From positions 1 to 31,527 of the IMG/VR virus record IMGVR_UViG_3300021963_000442: 31,527 bases of DNA. One strand, written 5' to 3'. Position numbers and translations under genes: made by a program. Below are positions 1-7,337 of the stretch, piece by piece (within the stretch, counting starts at the first letter, position 1; the number at the start of each line of letters is the position of its first letter). This DNA comes from a virus. Under the pieces are notes generated by a model, which did not search any database, had not been told where the DNA came from, and was given only the letters and a program-made list of their open reading frames with translations.

Positions 1-26
1 TTTAGACTAATAACAATTTAAATTTT

Positions 27-2921
27 ATGGCAGGATTAAACCACTTAAAAGACATTTACGAAAAGAAGGGCAAAGAATTTTTAGAAGCTCTTCTTAATAA
101 AGAAGTTATCGTTAACGAAAAAATGGATGGTGCATTTTTTGGTGCACAAAGAAACTGTGGAAATTCTGAAGAACCATTTGACTTTTTTAAACGTAATACT
201 AAATTAACTGGTGTGGATCGTGTCCTAAGTTCATATTATAATCCTGCGCTTAAGCACTTTGATGAATTATCGTCAGACGTAATTGAAAAACTTCCATGTA
301 ATTATCACTTTGGCATGGAGTATTTTAGTTCACCAACTGCTCAATCTATTCAATACGATAGATTACCTAAGAATCACCTAATCTTAAGTTATATTCACAT
401 ATTAGATGAGGCTGGAGAACAGGCAGAAACTATTCAAGATAAAGCAGAATTAGATAAATGGGCAGATATTTTAGATATTGAACGCCCTCCAATTATTTTT
501 CAAGGCAAACTAACAGACGATCAAAAAGAGAAAATTTTAGATTTTGTCTATACTCCTCTCGATGAGTTAGTTGGAAAATTTAAAACTGCATCATTTACTA
601 AATACATTATTAATGTATTAAACCCTGAACTCAAAACGTCCTTTCTAAGAGATACTGCAGATAAAGATATCGAAGGTATTGTATTTAGATTTTATGAGCC
701 AGGCGGAGAAGACTCTGTATTTTTAGCAAAGTTGGTTGACCCAGTTTTCCAAGCAAGAGCAAAGGAAAAGGCTCAAGCCAGAGTTGAAGCTCCAAAGACT
801 GATGATTATATTTGGATCATGACTGCAGATCTAATGAATTTTATTGAAACCTATTCACAAGCAGATCTTGATGCAATTAAACCAAATGGTACAACATTTG
901 AAAGACGTTATATTCAAATTATAAATGCAATTTTTAAAGATTTTGTTCAAGAACATGGTAGCAAATATCGTGGACTTGAAATTACAACTCCAGAATTCCT
1001 AAATAAGCCAGAATTTGACGTTAACCGAGCATTAATTAGTGATGATATTGTTATCAACTTAATTGATTCTGATAAAACTCTTAAGGAACTCTATCGAGTT
1101 TTCTTAAATACTTTTAGAAAAAAGAATATTAGAGTTAGCTCAACATTTTTCAATAAAACTATGAAAGAAACTCTAAAGTCTCAAATTGCTAAAGTTCAAC
1201 TTGCAGCAGAGGACAAATTAAATGAAGCATTCTTCCCTACATTTAATCAATTTTTTGGAACAGATGAAGATGCAACTGATTTCTTCAGTCAATTTCAAAC
1301 TGACCAAAATAAAAAAAAAGATATTGAAGTAGTAATCTATCTTGATAAATTCCAACCATTAAGTAAGGAACACGAAAAGATTGCAGCAAATATCAAAGGA
1401 AAGTATGATGCACCATGTATGATGGTTGCATATCACCCTGGACAGAGAAGCTCAGCTTTTCCAATGACACCAGAAACCGTTAAGAGTTCAATCGACAGAT
1501 TATCCAAAACTTCTGACTATGTGGTTGGTGGAGGTACAACTGATTCAATTGGAATTGATGAATTAATTAAGTCAATTGGTCAAGGTTATTCAATTAAAGC
1601 GGTTGCAACTAATTCAGATTTTGTTCCAGATTTAGTAATTGATCTTAATCGAATTAATAAAAAGGCGCCCTATGCAAAAATTCCATCTCAACTTAGAGTA
1701 GTGGAAGTTCCTAAAATTGAATTGGAAGGGGATCTTATTAATTCAGTTAAAAACCAAGATTTTGTTCAATACAAAAATTTAACTAGTAAACCACTACACT
1801 CAGAATTCTATAATATGACAAAAGAGATTGAAGAATCTCTTTTAACTGAGTCTATTTCAGCAGCTGATCTTGATAAAAGAAAAACAGACTTGCTTGATCT
1901 AATTATCGATGCACCTTATAATGAGGCTCTTTATAAAAAGATCGAAAAGCTTTTAAAGAGAACCCATAATGATTTAACTAAAGATCTATTTGAAATTCTT
2001 AGCAAAACTAAAGGTTATAAAGATTTAGCAAAAACTATTGTTTCAATTGCTGATGATTTAGATCAAGATGATGAGTTACTTGCATATCTAGAAAATCCAA
2101 CCGTTACATTTGAAGATATTGTAAAATTGCCAAATGGTAATTTAAAAACTCTATTTAATACAACTGGACTTAGTACAGAGTTATACGATCAATTATTCAA
2201 TTTAATTGGTTCAGTCGGTAGCGTAAATATTGGCCGTGGTGAAATCCTAATGTCTATTTTAATCAAAGATGCAATAAATGCAGATAATAAAACTAAGGGA
2301 GATGTTAAAATTGGATCTGACTCCATTGAAATTAAGTCAAGTGGAGATAATTTTAGATTAACTGGTCAGAGCGGTACTGGAATGGGAGCTGATACTGGAA
2401 ATTATATTAGAAAAGGTCTATCTGACCTATTTACAGAAGCTGGTCAAGAAATACCAGAATATTTTGGAAATGCTACTGCATTTGCTCCAAGCGCATCAGC
2501 AAATCCAAGAAAAGAATATTTTAGTCAAGGTATAACTGCAGCAGTTCAAGCATCAAACAAGCAAGAAGTAGTTGAAATCCTAGCAACTGGCTTTAATTTA
2601 ATCTATAAGAATTATAAACAAGAACTAGTTTCAGTATTTAATGGTGCAATTGCAGAAGATGGCACCTTTAATAATAAAGTATATTTAGATGGAGTTCTAA
2701 AGATTGAATTTGACAGATATTTACAGGATGGAACCTATTTTATGGCAGTAAATAAGCATACTGGTGACTATATTTTAGTTAATGGAAAGATTACCGATGA
2801 TCAACTTAAATACTTTAAAGTTGAACAAGCTAATAATATTAGACCAAAATCAACTTCTTCTGACTCCCTGTTAGGAATTGATATTAATATGGAGTCCATT
2901 TCTACTCCACCACAAGAATAA
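27..2921 (+). CDS. Three-domain protein: ligase-like nucleotidyltransferase, cytidylyltransferase-like domain, PD-(D/E)XK-like nuclease domain
   Basis: A 964-residue protein. Residues 1-250 carry the motifs of the covalent nucleotidyltransferase (RNA/DNA ligase) superfamily: KMDG at 32-35 (motif I, Lys32 the expected adenylation site), GMEYF around 96-100 (motif III), EGIVFRF at 216-222 (motif IV) and AKLVDP with Lys235 (motif V). Residues about 432-550 look like an HxGH-type nucleotidylyltransferase: a beta strand, then KFQPLSKEHEKI at 441-452, which resembles the GRFQPxHxGH motif but with Ser for the first His. Residues about 735-785 show GRGE (Glu739), GDV (Asp759) and EIK (Glu768, Lys770), a pattern fitting a PD-(D/E)XK nuclease fold. 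A site-like LLTES at 605-609 lies in the linker before the third domain. The ATG has no Shine-Dalgarno. The ligase call is fairly secure; the other two are inferred from short motifs. Nucleic-acid or tRNA repair is possible; the substrate is unknown. Confidence 0.7.
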   Translation: MAGLNHLKDIYEKKGKEFLEALLNKEVIVNEKMDGAFFGAQRNCGNSEEPFDFFKRNTKLTGVDRVLSSYYNPALKHFDELSSDVIEKLPCNYHFGMEYFSSPTAQSIQYDRLPKNHLILSYIHILDEAGEQAETIQDKAELDKWADILDIERPPIIFQGKLTDDQKEKILDFVYTPLDELVGKFKTASFTKYIINVLNPELKTSFLRDTADKDIEGIVFRFYEPGGEDSVFLAKLVDPVFQARAKEKAQARVEAPKTDDYIWIMTADLMNFIETYSQADLDAIKPNGTTFERRYIQIINAIFKDFVQEHGSKYRGLEITTPEFLNKPEFDVNRALISDDIVINLIDSDKTLKELYRVFLNTFRKKNIRVSSTFFNKTMKETLKSQIAKVQLAAEDKLNEAFFPTFNQFFGTDEDATDFFSQFQTDQNKKKDIEVVIYLDKFQPLSKEHEKIAANIKGKYDAPCMMVAYHPGQRSSAFPMTPETVKSSIDRLSKTSDYVVGGGTTDSIGIDELIKSIGQGYSIKAVATNSDFVPDLVIDLNRINKKAPYAKIPSQLRVVEVPKIELEGDLINSVKNQDFVQYKNLTSKPLHSEFYNMTKEIEESLLTESISAADLDKRKTDLLDLIIDAPYNEALYKKIEKLLKRTHNDLTKDLFEILSKTKGYKDLAKTIVSIADDLDQDDELLAYLENPTVTFEDIVKLPNGNLKTLFNTTGLSTELYDQLFNLIGSVGSVNIGRGEILMSILIKDAINADNKTKGDVKIGSDSIEIKSSGDNFRLTGQSGTGMGADTGNYIRKGLSDLFTEAGQEIPEYFGNATAFAPSASANPRKEYFSQGITAAVQASNKQEVVEILATGFNLIYKNYKQELVSVFNGAIAEDGTFNNKVYLDGVLKIEFDRYLQDGTYFMAVNKHTGDYILVNGKITDDQLKYFKVEQANNIRPKSTSSDSLLGIDINMESISTPPQE

Positions 2922-2937
2922 AATCTAGATTCGCTCG

Positions 2938-2945
2938 AATAAATA
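2938..2945 (+). promoter_or_regulatory. Candidate T4-type late promoter (AATAAATA)
   Basis: CGAATAAATA ends 19 nt before the GTG at 2965. The same core recurs at the same spacing before 15638 and 21551. It matches the T4 late -10 element TATAAATA, which is read by a gp55-type sigma. Expression is inferred. Confidence 0.5.
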
Positions 2946-2964
2946 TCTTAAAAGGGCGAAGCTT

Positions 2965-3144
2965 GTGAATTCTTCTCAGAAAAACTATAAAGATTATATC
3001 CAGGGTAAAGCTAGGCTAGAAAATGCCATTATTCAGCACCCAAGTGGAGATAATAAGATTATGGATCTTTTACAGAAAGAAACCAATAGAACCTTCTGGG
3101 TTAAACCATTCGCCGATTGGAAAAAACAAACTACAAAGAAATGA
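2965..3144 (+). CDS. Small hypothetical protein, 59 aa, GTG start
   Basis: A 59-codon frame that starts with GTG and ends in TGA at 3142-3144. Two things support it: a candidate late promoter 19 nt upstream, and an ATGA overlap with the next gene, whose ATG is at 3141-3143. Such overlaps usually mean translational coupling. The product is polar and basic at the C-terminus (KKQTTKK), with aromatic residues in FWVKPFADW, and has no signal peptide or membrane segment. I do not recognise a family. It is easily missed because of its length and GTG start. Confidence 0.6.
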   Translation: MNSSQKNYKDYIQGKARLENAIIQHPSGDNKIMDLLQKETNRTFWVKPFADWKKQTTKK

Positions 3145-3560
3145 TTCCATTTGAATTACAAAGCGGATTAGACGAACCTCAAAATGAGGGCATGGATGTA
3201 TCAACTTTCATGTTAAGTCTACTACAAATCAGAGACCAAGCACATATTTTACATTGGCAAACAACTAATGAAGCTCAGCATAATGCGTTTGGAGCTTTCT
3301 ATGATGATTTCTTAGGATTAGTTGATGAAATTGCTGAACAGGTAATTGGAAAATACGGCAGATTTAAAGTTGGAGGTTGCGCAATCTTAGTTATGGACTA
3401 CGATCAAGCAATGCCAATTTTTATCCAAAATATTGAAAAGGTATTTCAACAAGATTTTTGTGAAATCTTTGATCAAGAATCAAATACTGAATTGTATAAC
3501 TTAAGAGATGAATTTTTATCTCTTAAAAACAAACTAGCTTATAGATTAACCCTAGACTAA
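3141..3560 (+). CDS. Dps/ferritin-like four-helix protein
   Basis: A 139-residue protein. I place the start at the ATG at 3141 rather than an in-frame TTG at 3117, because the ATG overlaps the upstream stop as ATGA and the TTG would sit inside the previous gene. The segment LQIRDQAHILHWQT, then QHNAFGAFYDDF and VDEIAEQV, reproduces the Dps-family pattern: His...HisTrp on helix 1, a second His after the loop, then Asp/Glu (DEIAE) on helix 2. These are the residues of the Dps ferroxidase centre. Related ferritin-like proteins occur in other T4-like phages as an uncharacterised family. Iron or oxidative protection of DNA in the virion or host is plausible, but no activity can be claimed. The gene ends in TAATG, overlapping the next start by one base. 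Confidence 0.6.
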   Translation: MIPFELQSGLDEPQNEGMDVSTFMLSLLQIRDQAHILHWQTTNEAQHNAFGAFYDDFLGLVDEIAEQVIGKYGRFKVGGCAILVMDYDQAMPIFIQNIEKVFQQDFCEIFDQESNTELYNLRDEFLSLKNKLAYRLTLD

Positions 3561-5182
3561 TGCTTAAATTTAAACACATAAATATTCTAGAACATCTTCT
3601 TTTAGAGTCAGATCTAATTATCATTGGAAATGAGGCTAATGATATAATTAGCATTGAAAATGATGCAGATATGCTTGCTAAATTAGATGCATTTCTATCT
3701 ATGTTGATAGAAAAGGATATTATTAATAAATCAAAGACTGATCCTAATGTTTTAGAACAGCTTAGTCAAGTATTTCTACAAACACGATGGATTAAAATCT
3801 TAGATAAGTATATCGACTATGTTTCACAGGTTTTAAAGTTAGAAATTTCTGAACTTGAAAATTTAGTAAAAAATGGTCGAGACACTGAAACCCAACGCGC
3901 AAGAGTTGCAATATATGAACAGCGTCTAAAAACAATTTGGGACGCATATCATGTAATCGAAGAGGCAAAATGGACAAAGGAAGTAAATGACCTTTTATCT
4001 AAATTAAAAATTGCAGCTTCTGATCTTGGTGAAGAAAAGGTAAATCAAGCTGAAACCTTAATGAAAGCAATTGAGGCAAACTTTGGTAAAAATTCAGAAG
4101 ATGAAGATGCGATTAAGGATGATGTTAGACAAGCGGTTCAGGTTGCAGAAATCTTAGACGGTTTTTCTAAAAAGAAAAATCGAGTTGAACCAGATATTGA
4201 AGATATTGATTTTATTGAGATAGTTAGCCCAGAATTTGAAGAAGAACAGGCTACTAAATATGATGAAAGCCAAGAAAAAATTGAAGAGCTTAAAAGAAAA
4301 ATTAAAGAATTATCAGATGAGCTCAACAAGAAAACTGGAGGTCGAGCTGAAAAGTTTACCAAAAGAGATGTTCTTATTAGATTAGCAATTGAAGAACTTA
4401 GAACTTGGCCAGATATTAATACGCTTGAATCAAAGTTTGTTAAAGTTAGAACTGAGATTATGACAGATCCTAGACGAGGAACTGACGATCAAACAGCTCT
4501 TTCTAGAGAAGCCAAATCTACTTATATGGCGCTTGCCGTTGAAGCTTATATGGAAGCTAGAGCACGACTTGGTAAATACAAAACTGACCTAGATCTAAAA
4601 AGATATCGTGGAGTATCATATTCACCTGAAATTGCACTTCCTCTATATGAAAAGCAGCTAATTCCAATTACATCTAAGCAAATGTTAGATTCAAGCCGAA
4701 TTAACTACTTATTAAAATTAGGCGAACTTATTGGAAAAGGTTTTCTTTTCTTTAATGATAACGTTGAAGGAAATGAGCAAAAGGTTCTTGGAGAAGTTTT
4801 TGCAAGAGCACGTAAAGCAACTAAACCAGTAGTCGGAAGAGCTATTTCAAGAACAGCTAAGAAATTAGGTGGAAAGGAAGCTCAATTAAAAGCTGAAAAA
4901 TGGACAAGATTCCTTTTTACAAGTTCAGAAAGCGGACTAGATGATCCTCAAAGTAAAATTAAAGGTGCAACAAAAGTTGGATCAGGTACAGTTAAGGAAG
5001 ATGTTGCTTCACCAGGAGTAGCATTTCAAACGCCAGCTTCAATTGGAGGTTCAGGTAATCCACTTGCACCAACTCCAACTTCACTAGGATCTGGTGATAA
5101 TTTTCAACCAAAAAAATCTAAAAAGTCTAATAAAAATATTATGGACTTTAGCAGCTTTTTTAAAAATTTAAATAAAAAGTAA
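3560..5182 (+). CDS. Coiled-coil hypothetical protein, probable virion/internal head protein
   Basis: A 540-residue protein that I do not recognise. Its N-terminus (FKHINILEHLLLESD) ends in an LLE|S sequence that resembles a capsid-targeting peptide followed by a T4 gp21-type (L/I)xE cleavage site at residue 16. The middle is highly charged and helical, with a likely coiled coil near residues 230-265 (EEQATKYDESQEKIEELKRK onward). The C-terminal 100 residues are low-complexity, rich in Gly/Ser/Pro/Thr, and end in a basic Lys/Asn tail. The start overlaps the preceding stop (TAATG), so the two are probably co-translated. Its size and position within the cassette suggest a structural or encapsidated protein. 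That is inference from context. Confidence 0.55.
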   Translation: MLKFKHINILEHLLLESDLIIIGNEANDIISIENDADMLAKLDAFLSMLIEKDIINKSKTDPNVLEQLSQVFLQTRWIKILDKYIDYVSQVLKLEISELENLVKNGRDTETQRARVAIYEQRLKTIWDAYHVIEEAKWTKEVNDLLSKLKIAASDLGEEKVNQAETLMKAIEANFGKNSEDEDAIKDDVRQAVQVAEILDGFSKKKNRVEPDIEDIDFIEIVSPEFEEEQATKYDESQEKIEELKRKIKELSDELNKKTGGRAEKFTKRDVLIRLAIEELRTWPDINTLESKFVKVRTEIMTDPRRGTDDQTALSREAKSTYMALAVEAYMEARARLGKYKTDLDLKRYRGVSYSPEIALPLYEKQLIPITSKQMLDSSRINYLLKLGELIGKGFLFFNDNVEGNEQKVLGEVFARARKATKPVVGRAISRTAKKLGGKEAQLKAEKWTRFLFTSSESGLDDPQSKIKGATKVGSGTVKEDVASPGVAFQTPASIGGSGNPLAPTPTSLGSGDNFQPKKSKKSNKNIMDFSSFFKNLNKK

Positions 5183-5183
5183 A

Positions 5184-5540
5184 ATGCAAAAAATTAAAAC
5201 TTTCGAATCATTTTCTCAAGAAGATTTCGAACCTACTCAATTACAACCATTCCATGCAGAGCGTCCAGAATCTCATGATGAAGAATCTCATGAAACTGGA
5301 GCGGAATACGAAAATTACATGTTCTTTGGTAATCTTAAAACTATTAAAAGATGTATTGATCTTCTATTAGAAATGGATGAATCTAAAGTTGATGAAATTT
5401 TATCAAATGGCCATGCATGGGCAGCAGATCATATTGCAACATCAAAAGACGATGTTGAAGAAGTACTTGATTTTTTACTTAATGAAGTTAATGATTCAGA
5501 AGATAAAGAATTAATTCAAGAAGAACCAGAACAATACTAA
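5184..5540 (+). CDS. Small acidic hypothetical protein
   Basis: A 118-residue protein starting one base after the preceding stop. The N-terminus MQKIKTFESFSQEDFE has the TFESF pattern shared with other proteins of this cassette and with the T4 internal-protein leader (TYQEF), though the following SQE is a poor (L/I)xE site. The rest is strongly acidic, with Glu/Asp/His-rich stretches around 27-42 and 100-118. A predicted helical core lies at 50-105 (TIKRCIDLLLEMDESKVDEI...). No catalytic motif is seen. Possibly an internal head protein; function unknown. Confidence 0.5.
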   Translation: MQKIKTFESFSQEDFEPTQLQPFHAERPESHDEESHETGAEYENYMFFGNLKTIKRCIDLLLEMDESKVDEILSNGHAWAADHIATSKDDVEEVLDFLLNEVNDSEDKELIQEEPEQY

Positions 5541-5559
5541 AAATAAAATAATTTTAATT

Positions 5560-5760
5560 ATGGCACAACATCCAGCAGATCTAGCAATGGCTAGAGGAGT
5601 AAAGGTAATAGCAACACCCGCAGTTATCACAAAGGAAGTAGAAAAAGCGACTAAAGCCGCTGAAAAAGCAGTTAAAGATGCGCAAAAGGCAGCTGAAAAA
5701 GCAGCAAAAGAAGCAATTGCTGCAGTAGAAGCTGCAATTGAAACTAAAGACGCAGAATAA
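5560..5760 (+). CDS. Ala/Lys/Glu-rich helical small protein
   Basis: A 66-residue protein. After a short N-terminus (MAQHPADLAMARGVKV), residues 24-60 are almost entirely Ala, Lys, Glu, Val and Ile in a repeating KAAEKA-type pattern, predicted to form one long amphipathic helix. The sequence resembles histone-H1-like or coiled-coil segments rather than an enzyme. It is AT-spaced from its neighbours, with an A-rich leader and no Shine-Dalgarno. The low-complexity sequence leaves an open frame on the opposite strand too, but only this direction fits the gene order. DNA binding or packing in the head is speculative. Confidence 0.55.
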   Translation: MAQHPADLAMARGVKVIATPAVITKEVEKATKAAEKAVKDAQKAAEKAAKEAIAAVEAAIETKDAE

Positions 5761-5764
5761 TTAA

Positions 5765-6292
5765 ATGTCACCTAACCTCCAATATCATTTAAATGAAAAT
5801 TTGTGTATCGCTGAGTCGGTTTTTAGACCAGGTAGCGATGCACATATTTCTTTATTGACTGAGGCCAGGTTTCACTTTGAAAATGGGGTTAAACTAGACC
5901 CAATTACAGAAGAATTATTCATAAAAACTGATTTAGGCTTTATTGGAGAATATCACGGAGAGCCAGTTCCACTAGATTTTCCGATCGAAGAAATTAACGA
6001 AGCCGAATATCATGGAAAAGAGGTAGACCTTAACTATCCAAGACGAGGCGGTACTAAAAAGTATCACGTTTACGTTAAAAATCCAAAAACTGGCAAAGTC
6101 CTTAAAATTGCATTTGGTGATATTCATGGAGGACTTACCGCAAAGGTAAGTAATCCAAAGGCTAGAGCAAGTTTTGCAGCTAGACACCAATGTCATCTTA
6201 AAAAAGATAAAACCAAAGCAGGTTATTGGGCATGTAGAATTAATAGATATGCTCACCTATGGGGAGGTAAAACTTATCCAGGTTATTGGTAA
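5765..6292 (+). CDS. Conserved phage protein with C-terminal RARHxC...YWxCR-type domain
   Basis: A 175-residue protein. The C-terminal half (about 90-175) has KKYHVYVKNPKTGKVLKIAFGD, then NPKARASFAARHQCHLKKDKTKAGYWACR. I recognise this arrangement from many T4-like and marine phage proteins of unknown function; conserved Cys and His residues could bind metal. In the N-terminal half, SLLTEAR at 29-35 matches a gp21-type (L/I)xE|A processing site, which would release a mature protein starting at Ala34. The gene begins four bases after the previous stop. The domain is widespread but uncharacterised, so I call only a conserved phage family and infer virion association from its neighbours. Confidence 0.6.
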   Translation: MSPNLQYHLNENLCIAESVFRPGSDAHISLLTEARFHFENGVKLDPITEELFIKTDLGFIGEYHGEPVPLDFPIEEINEAEYHGKEVDLNYPRRGGTKKYHVYVKNPKTGKVLKIAFGDIHGGLTAKVSNPKARASFAARHQCHLKKDKTKAGYWACRINRYAHLWGGKTYPGYW

Positions 6293-6300
6293 TTAATATT

Positions 6301-6585
6301 ATGAATAAAGTACTTTCATATTCGGAATTTATTACAGAGGCACGAAAAACCAAAAACTCGCCAGATTGGCATGACTCAAATGCGCCTGATGCAAATGGTA
6401 AATTTAAAAGCCTTGGAATCAAAGCCCTAGCTTCATGGTTAATTAAAACTAGAGGTGGTGATATGAGAAAAATTACAGGTAGTCTTAATCAGCAAATTGT
6501 TTTTAACCGCAATGACAATCCATCCTATGCTAAAAAGATGGAAAAGGTTAGAGAAGAAGTAAAAAGACAACTTAATAAAAAGTAA
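6301..6585 (+). CDS. Small internal-head-protein candidate with T4-like capsid-targeting leader
   Basis: A 94-residue basic protein. I chose the ATG at 6301. An in-frame TTG at 6286 lies inside the previous gene, and the ATG places a leader, MNKVLSYSEFITEAR, at the very N-terminus. This is strikingly like the T4 internal-protein capsid-targeting sequence (MKTYQEFIAEA), which gp21 protease cleaves after the Glu; here the cut would be after Glu13. The body contains SLGIKALASWLIKTRGGDMR, then KITGSLNQQIVFNRN and a helical Lys-rich C-terminus. I recall similar sequences in other large phages but know no function. The expected role is as a protein packaged with DNA. Confidence 0.6.
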   Translation: MNKVLSYSEFITEARKTKNSPDWHDSNAPDANGKFKSLGIKALASWLIKTRGGDMRKITGSLNQQIVFNRNDNPSYAKKMEKVREEVKRQLNKK

Positions 6586-6591
6586 TATCCT

Positions 6592-7068
6592 ATGTACGTA
6601 AAGCCATTTAGCGAATATGTAAGTTTGCTTGAGAAAAAGTCAAATTCAGAAAATCCGGCGCAATATAAAGCTCCAGAAGGAAGTTCTAGAGACAAAAAAT
6701 TGGATAAGGCCAAGCAATTATTGGATAGTGGTAAAAAAGAAGCTGCATATAAACTTAGAGATGAGATGGAAGCAGCGGAAAGAAAGAAATCCGGTTGGAA
6801 AAATACTCCAAGACCAGATTCAAAGGTGACTGAGGCTAGCAAGAAAAAATCGTCTAACCTTAGTAAAGAAACCCTAGCTAAAATTAAGGCAGTTGCTGAT
6901 AAAAAAGGTTATTCATTTGCCGATTTAAAACGTGAATACACTAAAGGTCTAGGTGCATTCTACTCTTCTGGTTCCAGACCAGGAATGACTGCTCACCAAT
7001 GGGCAATGGCTAGAGTAAATGCAGCAAGTCCAAGTAAATCTTGGGCCGATGTTAAAAAGACTAAGTAG
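6592..7068 (+). CDS. Lys-rich conserved phage protein with GLGAFYSSGSRPG motif
   Basis: A 158-residue, very basic protein. The leader MYVKPFSEYVSLLEKKS resembles the capsid-targeting leaders of neighbouring genes, with LLE|K as a candidate (L/I)xE site at residue 14. Residues about 25-85 are charged and helical. The C-terminal region carries KGLGAFYSSGSRPGMTAHQW followed by AMARVNA, a motif I recognise as recurrent in small proteins and protein tails of T4-like phages, of unknown function. High Lys content (near 20 percent by eye) suits a DNA-associated internal protein. An ATG start with A-rich upstream sequence lies six bases after the preceding stop. Confidence 0.6.
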   Translation: MYVKPFSEYVSLLEKKSNSENPAQYKAPEGSSRDKKLDKAKQLLDSGKKEAAYKLRDEMEAAERKKSGWKNTPRPDSKVTEASKKKSSNLSKETLAKIKAVADKKGYSFADLKREYTKGLGAFYSSGSRPGMTAHQWAMARVNAASPSKSWADVKKTK

Positions 7069-7069
7069 C

Positions 7070-7336
7070 ATGCATCCGTATAAAGATATATCATCTGGCG
7101 ATAACTGGGTAATACGAGAATTCACCCAAGCAGTTGATCCAATTGAACTATTATGGCACAGAGATGATGAAGACCGCGAACTCGAATTAATTGAGGGAAG
7201 AGGTTGGAAGATACAGCTAGATAATAGCTTACCATTAGAGTTAACTCAAACCCAAAGAATAAATATTAAAAAGCATGATTGGCATCGACTAATTAAAGGA
7301 GATGGTAATCTGGTTGTAAAAATCTATAAATCATAA
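7070..7336 (+). CDS. Small cupin-like conserved phage protein
   Basis: An 88-residue protein. I chose the ATG at 7070, one base after the preceding stop, over an in-frame ATG at 7019 that would overlap the previous gene by 50 bases. The sequence WHRDDEDRELELIEGRGWKI, then LDNSLPLEL and KKHDWHRLIKGDGNLVVKI, has conserved His residues in a beta-rich pattern. It resembles small phage proteins with a single-domain cupin-like look (HRxIKG near the end). Known relatives are uncharacterised. No capsid-targeting leader is apparent. Confidence 0.55.
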   Translation: MHPYKDISSGDNWVIREFTQAVDPIELLWHRDDEDRELELIEGRGWKIQLDNSLPLELTQTQRINIKKHDWHRLIKGDGNLVVKIYKS

Positions 7337-7337
7337 A

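Noticed and set aside
3117-3140. TTG start that would lengthen the Dps-like protein by eight residues
   Set aside because: The ATG at 3141 forms an ATGA junction with the upstream stop and needs no rare start inside another gene.
5511-5771. Minus-strand frame of 86 codons opposite the Ala/Lys-rich gene
   Set aside because: The hydrophobic Ala/Ser/Phe product is what the complement of a Lys/Ala/Glu repeat gives, and it would run against the operon.
7019-7069. Earlier ATG for the cupin-like protein
   Set aside because: It lies 50 bases inside the previous gene; the ATG at 7070 sits one base after that gene's stop.
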